A DNA stretch of 7,013 nucleotides from Cryomorphaceae bacterium (GTDB taxonomy: Bacteria > Bacteroidota > Bacteroidia > Flavobacteriales > Schleiferiaceae): the NCBI GenBank assembly GCA_003451355.1, contig DMDX01000118.1, forward strand, positions 1-7,013, in the 5' to 3' direction. The notes beneath the pieces were generated by a model, which worked only from the letters and a program-made list of their open reading frames with translations, ran no database searches and had not been told where the DNA came from. The position numbers were made by a program, and so were the translations under genes. Within the stretch, counting starts at the first letter, position 1, and each line of letters begins with the position of its first letter. Of this stretch, positions 1 to 5,740 are shown in pieces.

Positions 1-1747
1 CGCGGGGCTCGTAGCTGCCCACGTGGCCGTACGTCATACGCATCGTCGAGTTCGCGTCGGACGACCAAGTGCGGGTCGGATCCATTTCGCGCACACCCGC
101 TGTCAGCAGTCGGTAGGCCTTGGTCTTTTTCGCGGCGAGCGAAGCATCCTGACCGCCGAAGTAGGTCGTGCGGAAGTCGTTCGCCACCTTGGTCAACGGG
201 TCGTTGGCAAGCGTCGCGGAATCAGGATTCTCAAGGAATGCCGCAAAACGCTTGGCATCCATGTAGATCGAATTCTCGTAGGCGTTGTTGGCAAAGGCCT
301 CAAGTGCTGAAGCGTCACCGTTCATGTCCTGCAAGAACTTGGGCTGCTGTGCCTTCGGTACGTCGTTCATGTACAGCTTCCACAGCGCCATCATCAAGTC
401 GCGGTCCACACCCGCGTGGAACTCGGCGAAGTTCTCGCGTGCCATCTCTTCGATGCCGGCAATGTTCTTCTTAAGCAAATCACGGTCCTTCACGGCGCGC
501 TCAAGCGTGCGGCCCATGCGGTAGGCGAACAGCGCCGACGAGGGTCCGCGCACAATGCCTTCCATCAAGAAGACGTTGTTCACTACCGATGCATTGGTAG
601 CGTCGTAGTACTCAGCCATCAGCTTAAATAACTCGCCGTACTTGGCCTGGCGCTCGGGCGACTGGGCGATCCAGGCCTCAAACTGCTTCTCGAGGTCGCG
701 CTTCTTGTCGTAGACCTTATTGTTCTTGAGCTGCTCGGTCTGGCCGATGTAGTACTTCCAGTAGTTGGCGGTCGACGCATAGTTCGAGGCCAGCAAAATG
801 TTGAGTGCGGGATCCGACTCCATGTACTTGCGCAGCACCGCCAGCTTTTGGTCGCGAATCTTCACCACGGTCGGATTGTACAGGTCAATCGCCTGCTGCA
901 CACCCCAGCTGCTGAGGTAGCGGTCGGTGCGGCCTGGGTAGCCAAAAATCATGGTGAAATCGCCGTCCTTCACCCCTTTGGTGCTCACGGGCAGGTGGTG
1001 CTTCGGAGTCAAGGGCACGTTGTCGGCGCTGTACTCAGCGGGCTTGCCGTCCTTGCCGGCGTACACGCGGAACATTGAAAAGTCACCCGTGTGGCGTGGC
1101 CACATCCAGTTGTCGGTGTCGCCACCATACTTTCCGACGCTGCTTGGCGGAGTTCCGACCAAACGAACGTCGTTAAACTTCTCGTAGACAAACAGGTAGA
1201 ACTCGTTGCCGTGGTAGAACGTCTCCACTGAAGCCTCGTAGTGCGTGCCCTCGGTTGCCGCCTTGGCAAGCTCAGCGCCCTTCATTTGAATGGCTTTAGT
1301 ACGCTCGGCCTCAGACATTTGGTCGTTGAGCGATGCGTTGACCGCAGCAGTTACGTCTTCAATGCGCACCAAAAAGTTGGCAAAAAGACCCGGATTGGGA
1401 AGCTCTTGGCTGCGCTCCATGGCCCAAAAACCGTCCTCGAGGTAGTTATGCTCGACGGTCGAATGCTTTTGAATGGCGTCGTACCCACAGTGGTGGTTGG
1501 TCAGCAGCAAGCCTTGCGACGAAATGATTTCGCCGGTGCAAAATCCGCCAAACGACACAATTGCGTCCTTTAGCGAACCGTGGTTGATGTCGTAAAGGTC
1601 TTTGGCTGAAAGCTTTAGGCCTTCCTTTTTCATTTGGGCGTAGTTCAGTTTCTGAATCAGCAACGGAATCCACATGCCTTCGTCGGCGCGAAGGCTTGTC
1701 GGCAGCGCTAGAACGCACGCAAGAATTAAAGTGATGAGTTTTTTCAT
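1..1747 (-). CDS. S46 family dipeptidyl-peptidase (DPP7/DPP11 type), C-terminus cut off by window edge
   Basis: This is an exported serine exopeptidase that removes dipeptides from the N-termini of peptides, probably in the periplasm, to feed amino-acid catabolism. The frame is open from ATG at 1747 to base 1, giving 582 codons; the family is about 700-720 residues. Residues 1-21 form a Sec signal peptide (MKKLITLILACVLALPTSLRA) before DEGMW, the usual mature start. The chymotrypsin-like half shows TNHHCGY (residues 83-89, catalytic His86) and GGDTDNWMWPRHTGDF (208-223). In that motif Asn213 and Trp214 match the N-terminal-amine binding residues known in the family, and Asp222 matches the catalytic Asp. 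The catalytic Ser and the residue that separates DPP7 (hydrophobic P1) from DPP11 (Asp/Glu P1) lie in the missing part, so specificity cannot be assigned. The early sequence (INHGSLKDAIVSFGGFCTGE) looks more DPP7-like to me. It is divergent from the plus-strand genes and appears monocistronic at its 5' end. The family call is secure. Confidence 0.95.
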   Translation of the reverse strand, partial: MKKLITLILACVLALPTSLRADEGMWIPLLIQKLNYAQMKKEGLKLSAKDLYDINHGSLKDAIVSFGGFCTGEIISSQGLLLTNHHCGYDAIQKHSTVEHNYLEDGFWAMERSQELPNPGLFANFLVRIEDVTAAVNASLNDQMSEAERTKAIQMKGAELAKAATEGTHYEASVETFYHGNEFYLFVYEKFNDVRLVGTPPSSVGKYGGDTDNWMWPRHTGDFSMFRVYAGKDGKPAEYSADNVPLTPKHHLPVSTKGVKDGDFTMIFGYPGRTDRYLSSWGVQQAIDLYNPTVVKIRDQKLAVLRKYMESDPALNILLASNYASTANYWKYYIGQTEQLKNNKVYDKKRDLEKQFEAWIAQSPERQAKYGELFKLMAEYYDATNASVVNNVFLMEGIVRGPSSALFAYRMGRTLERAVKDRDLLKKNIAGIEEMARENFAEFHAGVDRDLMMALWKLYMNDVPKAQQPKFLQDMNGDASALEAFANNAYENSIYMDAKRFAAFLENPDSATLANDPLTKVANDFRTTYFGGQDASLAAKKTKAYRLLTAGVREMDPTRTWSSDANSTMRMTYGHVGSYEPR

Positions 1748-1766
1748 AGTTACTAACGTAAGAGTG

Positions 1767-1774
1767 CAAACTTA
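1767..1774 (-). promoter_or_regulatory. Bacteroidota-type -7 promoter element for the S46 peptidase
   Basis: Read on the minus strand this is TAAGTTTG, an exact match to the TAnnTTTG element used by the primary sigma factor of Bacteroidota. It ends 19 bases before the ATG at 1747, which gives a 5' leader of roughly a dozen bases. The upstream element is weak: TTA rather than TTG lies 17 bases upstream. The position directly in front of a signal-peptide start supports the call. No transcript data were available. Confidence 0.6.
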
Positions 1775-1785
1775 ATGTTGCTCTT

Positions 1786-1829
1786 GAGTTTTAAGCTCCA
1801 CTAATGGGTACTCTTTGGTTTAAAAACTC
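1786..1829. repeat. Inverted repeat in the divergent intergenic region
   Basis: The left arm GAGTTTTAA (1786-1794) is complementary to TTAAAAACTC (1820-1829) with a single extra A in the right arm. The two are separated by 25 bases. The element lies just upstream of the peptidase -7 box, covering where its -33 region should be, and about 80 bases upstream of the first plus-strand gene. It could be an operator for a dimeric regulator or simply a chance AT-rich pairing; nothing else in the window repeats it. Confidence 0.35.
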
Positions 1830-1849
1830 GAAATACTCCAATGAATTCC

Positions 1850-1879
1850 TTAACGCTCGAGACTAGAGTCGTACCTTAG
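1850..1879 (+). promoter_or_regulatory. Weak candidate promoter for the plus-strand three-gene group
   Basis: TACCTTAG at 1872-1879 differs from TAnnTTTG at one position, and TTA at 1850-1852 lies 19 bases upstream, the usual spacing for Bacteroidota promoters. It would start transcription about 25 bases before the ATG at 1912. The match is imperfect in both boxes. It is listed because the three plus-strand genes need a promoter in this 164-base gap, and nothing better is visible there. Confidence 0.3.
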
Positions 1880-1911
1880 AGAGATGTCTGTGCAACTAAA
1901 ATAAATTGAAG

Positions 1912-2118
1912 ATGAATAATAAATTTTTAGAATTCTGGGGCGTCTACTATCCTATTATTTTGGCCTTTCTCTCGTTCGTGTATTCAGTAAGCCTCTGGTT
2001 TACAGGAAACAAGTTGGAAGGCATATTTGTAGGAATTTGGGTTCCGTCTATTCTTTCTGCCTCCGTCGCAATTCGCCAGCGACGAAAGGATTACTATGGC
2101 GGCACGAAAAAAGACTAG
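1912..2118 (+). CDS. Small two-helix membrane protein, unknown function (68 aa)
   Basis: I do not recognise a named family. The protein has two predicted membrane segments, about residues 12-31 (YYPIILAFLSFVYSVSLWFT) and 37-54 (GIFVGIWVPSILSASVAI), joined by the short polar turn GNKLE. A basic, presumably cytoplasmic tail RQRRKDYYGG follows. By the positive-inside rule both ends would lie in the cytoplasm. The motif GIFVGIWVPSIL resembles small conserved membrane proteins I have seen in several bacterial groups, so I think the gene is real. ATG at 1912 is preferred over an in-frame TTG at 1906. Its stop codon TAG is directly followed by the ATG of the next gene (TAGATG), which implies one transcript and coupled translation. 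Composition is clearly AT-richer than in the flanking minus-strand genes. Confidence 0.7.
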   Translation: MNNKFLEFWGVYYPIILAFLSFVYSVSLWFTGNKLEGIFVGIWVPSILSASVAIRQRRKDYYGGTKKD

Positions 2119-2331
2119 ATGGAAAATACCATAATGTTTGTTATCGGTAGTATCATCTTCACCGCCTACATTTCGGGTTACTTGATGATGGTTCGCCGGC
2201 AAAACCAACTTCAAAAAGAAGAAGAGAAAAATCTATCCATGTTCGCCAATAAAATGGACGAAGCAGATATTGATGGAATTGGAAACTACGGTCGTTTTCC
2301 AAAAGACAAACCAGTCAAAAAAACTCGATAG
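2119..2331 (+). CDS. Small single-pass membrane protein, unknown function (70 aa)
   Basis: One hydrophobic segment at about residues 5-25 (IMFVIGSIIFTAYISGYLMMV) is followed by the basic RRQNQLQKEEEKN stretch, so the C-terminus is probably cytoplasmic. The charged region 26-50 could form a short helix or coiled coil. The tail DIDGIGNYGRFPKDK (residues 50-64) looks like a conserved motif rather than random sequence. No enzymatic motif is present and I cannot name a family. The ATG abuts the stop of the upstream 68-residue membrane protein and the next gene starts 10 bases downstream, so the three form an operon. A structural partnership with the other small membrane protein is plausible but is inference only. 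Confidence 0.65.
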   Translation: MENTIMFVIGSIIFTAYISGYLMMVRRQNQLQKEEEKNLSMFANKMDEADIDGIGNYGRFPKDKPVKKTR

Positions 2332-2341
2332 ATCAGGTCAC

Positions 2342-2923
2342 GTGAATAACCTCATTGTTATTGGTCACCCCAATGTGGAATCGTTCTGCTACAGCGGGAT
2401 AATGCACACGATAAAGGAAACACTGATTGCCCACAATGAAGAAGTCAGGGTAATCGACGTCTACCGAGACAGTTTTCAACGCCCGCGCACTGCACTCACA
2501 AGCACCTACAAAGACCTCATCGATTGGTCTGACCGTATATATATTGTATCACCTGTATGGTGGTTTAGGCTCACGCCAAGGCTTGAGACTTTTTTTGATG
2601 AAGTCTTTACTCCCGGGTATGCGTACAATTTTATTCCGATTACCAAAAAATACGGATATCCTAAGCCCCTCTTAGGCCACAAAAAAGTGCGCACATACCT
2701 CACCCATGGAGCGCCGGCACTACCTATACTCACGCTGTATTTAAACTCCGTGAAACTTAGACTCGTAATGGGGGTGTACTCATTTGTTTTCGGCTGGTTT
2801 AAGACGAAAACACGGCAATTTTGGAGTGTTCCCTTCGTCAGTCAGGATGTCCGACTAAAATATTTAGATCGAGTACAGCGTGACGTAGCTTACGACATAG
2901 GCACTACTCGAGTGCCGCGCTAA
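2342..2923 (+). CDS. NAD(P)H-dependent oxidoreductase, flavodoxin-2 fold (MdaB/NQO1-like)
   Basis: This is a 193-residue cytoplasmic flavoprotein of the quinone reductase / NAD(P)H dehydrogenase type, which passes two electrons from NAD(P)H through FAD or FMN to quinones or similar acceptors. An N-terminal strand with phosphate-binding turn, NLIVIGHPNVESFCYSG (3-19), is followed by EVRVIDVYRDSF (34-45), SDRIYIVSPVWWFRLTPRLETF (63-84, with the family's PxWW and Pxx(L) pattern), TPGYAYNF (90-97, usually GFAY) and LTHGAPA (120-126). Start is GTG at 2342, chosen because family homology begins there; an upstream in-frame ATG at 2270 would overlap the previous gene. The substrate is unknown. It follows two small membrane proteins by 10 bases, and its stop overlaps the stop of the convergent DUF3050 gene by 4 bases. 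AT-rich composition is shared with the two small genes and contrasts with the neighbours. Confidence 0.85.
   Translation: MNNLIVIGHPNVESFCYSGIMHTIKETLIAHNEEVRVIDVYRDSFQRPRTALTSTYKDLIDWSDRIYIVSPVWWFRLTPRLETFFDEVFTPGYAYNFIPITKKYGYPKPLLGHKKVRTYLTHGAPALPILTLYLNSVKLRLVMGVYSFVFGWFKTKTRQFWSVPFVSQDVRLKYLDRVQRDVAYDIGTTRVPR
2900..2916. repeat. Short perfect hairpin at the convergent gene ends
   Basis: GGCACT (2900-2905) and AGTGCC (2911-2916) are perfectly complementary around a 5-base loop. The hairpin lies inside the last codons of the oxidoreductase, a few bases before the overlapping stop codons at 2920-2923. It has no T-run on either side, so it is not a typical intrinsic terminator, but it may pause or protect 3' ends of the convergent transcripts. 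Confidence 0.4.
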
Positions 2924-3732
2924 TTACCCTCACTAAACGCTTCAGCAACGCCAACTTTGACGTTCACACGTTGGGCTATGGCGTCCCACAGCTTGAGGCG
3001 GGCTTCAAGTGCCTCCACGCAGGCATCCTCAGCCTCAAGCCACAGCTCGTCGTCCTCTTTGCAGAGGTTTTTCATCATCTGAATCGCCATCGGACCGTGC
3101 TCGTCGCCGTCCAACTCAATGTGGCGGTCGAGGTAGTAGACAAAGGCACTCAACTCGGTCGGGTGCTCCGCGTACAGCTTCTTAATGAGTGCGGTAAACA
3201 TATCCGGAATCAAATCCTCGCGCCCAAACGTGAACGCAGCCGCAGTCTGGTGCAGCTTGCCTCGCTTGAGAATTCGGTCGGTGGCCTTTAAAAAATCCAT
3301 GGTCGCTTCGTCGATCTCAGCCAGGTTAAAGCGCAGCATGTCCTTGGCCTTAAATCCTGCCTGAAGCTTGCTCACAAAGCGCACAATCGTGCGGGTGTCA
3401 GCTCCGGCCTGGCGCATGGCGTCGAGGTAGAGCTCGTAGTGGCTCGCGGGGCGTCCGTTGACGTCCACGTCGGACTCTTCGGCCACCACAATTTCGTTGA
3501 TGAGTCGGCGCGAGGCGCGGTCTTCGGTCGGAACCCATGCCTCATCCACACACGTGAGATCCCTCTGCAGCGCCTTGAGGAGCCGCATAAAGTCCCACAC
3601 CGCAAAAACGTGGTGCTCCATAAAGGTGCGCACCTCGTTCATGCTCTGCATCATCGGGTACAGCTCGTGGTTCAAAATCGCTTGGCGCAGGGGCTCAATG
3701 CGGCGCTGAAGGGAGAGGATTCTAAATTCCAT
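2920..3732 (-). CDS. DUF3050 family protein, heme-oxygenase-like fold
   Basis: The 270-residue all-helical protein belongs to the uncharacterised DUF3050 family. Family-typical blocks are TFMEHHVFAVWDFM (36-49), LLKALQRDLTCV (51-62), RRLINEIVVAEESD (75-88), SHYELYLDAM (97-106), FTFGREDLIPDMF (167-179) and YYLDRHIELDGDEHGPMA (199-216). The repeated His/Glu/Asp pattern (E39, H40, H41, E80, E85, E86, H98, E172, H204, D208, E211, H212) resembles heme-oxygenase-like diiron oxidases, so a metal-dependent oxidative role is plausible but inferred. No signal peptide or membrane segment is seen, so it should be cytoplasmic. ATG at 3732 is the clear start, preceded by an A-rich ACTAAAAGAC. It lies downstream of the SUF operon on the same strand, separated by 67 bases and a hairpin repeat, so it may be a tail gene of that operon or independent. 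Its stop overlaps the opposing oxidoreductase stop by 4 bases. Confidence 0.85.
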   Translation of the reverse strand: MEFRILSLQRRIEPLRQAILNHELYPMMQSMNEVRTFMEHHVFAVWDFMRLLKALQRDLTCVDEAWVPTEDRASRRLINEIVVAEESDVDVNGRPASHYELYLDAMRQAGADTRTIVRFVSKLQAGFKAKDMLRFNLAEIDEATMDFLKATDRILKRGKLHQTAAAFTFGREDLIPDMFTALIKKLYAEHPTELSAFVYYLDRHIELDGDEHGPMAIQMMKNLCKEDDELWLEAEDACVEALEARLKLWDAIAQRVNVKVGVAEAFSEGN

Positions 3733-3750
3733 GTCTTTTAGTTACTCGTA

Positions 3751-3811
3751 GCTGGTTTCTTGTTTCTGGTACTTTGTTCGGTGCGTCGGTCACTAGAAAC
3801 TAGGAACCAGC
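3751..3811. repeat. Imperfect inverted repeat made of 7-base units
   Basis: Two 20-base arms, 3751-3770 and 3792-3811, enclose a 21-base loop. Seventeen of 20 positions pair by Watson-Crick. In plus-strand RNA two of the three remaining positions become G-U pairs, leaving one mismatch; in minus-strand RNA all three are mismatched. Each arm reads as successive 7-base units: CTGGTTT, CTTGTTT, CTGGTAC on the left, and CTGGTTC, CTAGTTT, CTAGTGA on the complement of the right. The right arm includes the last codons and the TAG stop of the DUF2480 gene. No T-run follows on either strand. It may be a copy of a dispersed palindromic repeat or a transcript-processing structure. Confidence 0.7.
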
Positions 3812-4312
3812 AGCCTTGAAGATCGGTACGTTACTGCACGCCTCGCCGTACATGAGTTTGTCGACCACCGTAGTAAGGTGCTGGGCGGCCGCAGCGTAGG
3901 CGGTTTCGGGAACGGGGTGGGTTCCGCAGCCCTTGAGCAGGACTTTGGTGTTGCGGTAGGCCGACCAGTCGTGGGTCGCGAGGGCCTGAGCGTAGTAGGC
4001 CGAGAGTACTTCGGATGGGGTTCCGAAGCCCACAAAGGCCGCATTTGAAGCCAGCGCACTGGCGAGCATCGGGCCCAACCACTGCGGAACAATCACGTCC
4101 TGTGCACCCTCAAGGCAGACCACGGTACGGTCGTACGTATGATTTTCTAAATTCCGTACGTACATGCGCACAGAAGCCTCGCGAATGATGCCTTCGGGCG
4201 CTAGTTCGGGAAGCGAAATGCGCTGCACTCCGCCAGTAGGCCAAAAGTCCTCGAGGTCAAAGGTGACCAGAGAACTTTGGGCGACGCGGTTGGTGATGGG
4301 CACTTCGTTCAC
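3800..4312 (-). CDS. DUF2480 family protein associated with the SUF operon
   Basis: This 170-residue, probably cytoplasmic protein matches the Bacteroidota DUF2480 family in length and pattern: NRVAQSSLVTFDLEDF (8-23), the central VVCLEGAQDVIVPQW (64-78), KGCGTHPVPETAY (127-139) and MYGEACSNVPIFK (154-166). Cys129 and Cys159 sit in the most family-like motifs; Cys66 is a third cysteine. No function is established. As I recall, the family often lies beside suf genes, which with the cysteines suggests a role in Fe-S assembly or as a client protein; this is inference. The start is GTG at 4312, 9 bases after the mvaS stop and in the same reading frame. The family N-terminal motif begins a few residues later, so no other start fits. 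The last codons and stop lie in the right arm of the 3751-3811 hairpin. Confidence 0.88.
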   Translation of the reverse strand: MNEVPITNRVAQSSLVTFDLEDFWPTGGVQRISLPELAPEGIIREASVRMYVRNLENHTYDRTVVCLEGAQDVIVPQWLGPMLASALASNAAFVGFGTPSEVLSAYYAQALATHDWSAYRNTKVLLKGCGTHPVPETAYAAAAQHLTTVVDKLMYGEACSNVPIFKAAGS

Positions 4313-4321
4313 AGGACAAAC

Positions 4322-5740
4322 TTAATTCTGAACCCAGCGGTAGCGGCGGTACCCAAGGAGGTTGCCCTCGGTTTCGATGCGGTCGAGGACTGCACCTTGT
4401 GAAGCCGGCGCCAACGGACCTTGAGTGGTGCGGGCATGCAGGGCTTCGTACTCAGCAAAACTGACTTCGAAGCGGTCCACGATGGCAGCCTTTAGATTCA
4501 GGCCGCGCAGCTGGGCAGCAAAGTCTGCACGCAGCACGCCACTAAAGACTTTGGACTTGGATCCGGAACCGTAACTCAAAAATCCAAGGCGCTTGCCCCC
4601 GAGGTCGCGGCGGTCCGCATAGCCAACTAGGGCGCTGACGAGCCCCATGAAGATGGATGCGGTGTACATGTTCCCGATGCGCATCGAGGCGGCTTCACCC
4701 GGTCCAATTTTTTCGGCCACATAGGCCTTGTAGGCGGCGGACTTGCTCCACGCCTTGGCTAAGGCTTTACGGCCTCCGGCATCGGCTTCGGTCACGCCCG
4801 CTTCGGCCTCGACCTGAGCCAGAATCCCTTGCTCGGCGTAAAGGTCGAGCGCGATCTCAGGCCACATACGGCGGCCCTGAAAGGCGTAGGGCAGGTGAAA
4901 GCACATGCCAAACCAGTCGTTCATGGCACGAAGTCCAGCCTCGGCCTCGTAGCGGCCCAATGCCTCACGCACGCGGCCGACGTAGCAGTCGTTCGAATAG
5001 GGTCCGTCAAACACGGGGAACTCCAAAAACTGCTCAATCACCGCGTCTGGCGTGGCCCAAAAAGGGTGGTCCGCGCCCGCTTCAAGCGTTCCGCCCACCG
5101 CAGCAGCCAATTCTGCCTTGTCATAGCTGCGGCGCGGCTTAAAAAAGTCGGCGGCACTTTCCACGCTCACGCCCACCGCGTCGTCAAGCACGAGAATGCG
5201 CGGATCTTCGGTCACAAGTAGTGCCACGGCTCCGGCGCCCTGCGTGTACTCGCCCGGGCTGTGCGGGGCGTACTTCGCCACGTCGGCGGCAATTACCAGC
5301 GCCTTTCGGCTACGGCCGGCACGCACCCAGTCGGCGGAATTCAGCAGCGCATCCACCCCTCCGGCGCACGCGAACGTCATGTCGAGGGCGTCGCAGTGGG
5401 CCAGCGAACGCGGACCAAACTCAGCGGCAAAGCGCTCCTCGAGCAGTCCGTGCACGTAGGTAGCCGACGGTTTGGCGGCGTCGACGGCACTCTCGGTTCC
5501 GAGGTAAATGCGGCCAATCTCGTGGGGCTTGATGCCCTGCTGCGAAAGCAGGTTCCAGGCGGCCTGCGCGGCCAAAGTGACGCAGTCTTCGTCGGTGTCG
5601 GGCACCGCCATGGCCTCGAGGCCCAGACCAAAGCGAAGTTTTTCAAACTCCATTCCGCGGCCCTCGGCGAAGGCCTGCATCGGTAGCACCAAGCGCGGTA
5701 GGGCGAACCCTAGCGCGTCGATGCCAACAGACTTACTCAT
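4322..5740 (-). CDS. mvaS: Hydroxymethylglutaryl-CoA synthase
   Basis: The enzyme condenses acetyl-CoA with acetoacetyl-CoA to HMG-CoA, the second step of the mevalonate route to isoprenoids, in the cytoplasm. The thiolase-fold protein carries the expected catalytic set: Glu83 in YLGTESAVDAAKPSATYVHGLL's GTES motif, Cys125 in MTFACAGGVDAL (acyl-enzyme cysteine) and His282 in FHLPYAFQGRRM. GNMYTASIFMGLVSAL (356-371) and LSYGSGSKSKVFSG (388-401) are also characteristic. At 472 residues it is longer than Firmicutes enzymes (about 390), with extra sequence around 300-350. The length is closer to what I recall for Bacteroidota and eukaryote-like forms. The ATG at 5740 overlaps the TGA of the upstream DUF59 gene as ATGA, indicating translational coupling. 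It is thus embedded in a SUF operon with DUF2480 following 9 bases later. A ketoacyl-ACP synthase-like HMGS paralogue used in polyketide branching is an alternative, but the E/C/H set and context favour the mevalonate enzyme. Confidence 0.9.
   Translation of the reverse strand: MSKSVGIDALGFALPRLVLPMQAFAEGRGMEFEKLRFGLGLEAMAVPDTDEDCVTLAAQAAWNLLSQQGIKPHEIGRIYLGTESAVDAAKPSATYVHGLLEERFAAEFGPRSLAHCDALDMTFACAGGVDALLNSADWVRAGRSRKALVIAADVAKYAPHSPGEYTQGAGAVALLVTEDPRILVLDDAVGVSVESAADFFKPRRSYDKAELAAAVGGTLEAGADHPFWATPDAVIEQFLEFPVFDGPYSNDCYVGRVREALGRYEAEAGLRAMNDWFGMCFHLPYAFQGRRMWPEIALDLYAEQGILAQVEAEAGVTEADAGGRKALAKAWSKSAAYKAYVAEKIGPGEAASMRIGNMYTASIFMGLVSALVGYADRRDLGGKRLGFLSYGSGSKSKVFSGVLRADFAAQLRGLNLKAAIVDRFEVSFAEYEALHARTTQGPLAPASQGAVLDRIETEGNLLGYRRYRWVQN

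Noticed and set aside
1..1747. A frameshift or pseudogene in the peptidase
   Set aside because: The frame is open from the ATG at 1747 to base 1 with all expected N-terminal motifs; the gene is only cut by the window edge.
1446..1769. 107-residue minus-strand ORF across the peptidase start
   Set aside because: It is out of frame with the S46 peptidase, whose signal peptide and catalytic His motif are in the other frame.
1906..1911. TTG start six bases upstream for the first small membrane protein
   Set aside because: It only adds two residues before an ATG, which is the better start.
2900..2916. The GGCACT/AGTGCC hairpin as an intrinsic terminator
   Set aside because: The stem is short and no T-run follows on either strand, so it was listed only as a hairpin.
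2270..2923. A 217-residue form of the oxidoreductase starting at ATG 2270
   Set aside because: It would overlap the 70-residue small gene by about 60 bases, and the flavodoxin fold starts right after the GTG at 2342.
4657..5686. Several plus-strand ORFs of 80-161 residues opposite mvaS
   Set aside because: They are antisense shadows of a GC-rich coding gene, rich in Arg, Pro and Ala, and without family motifs.
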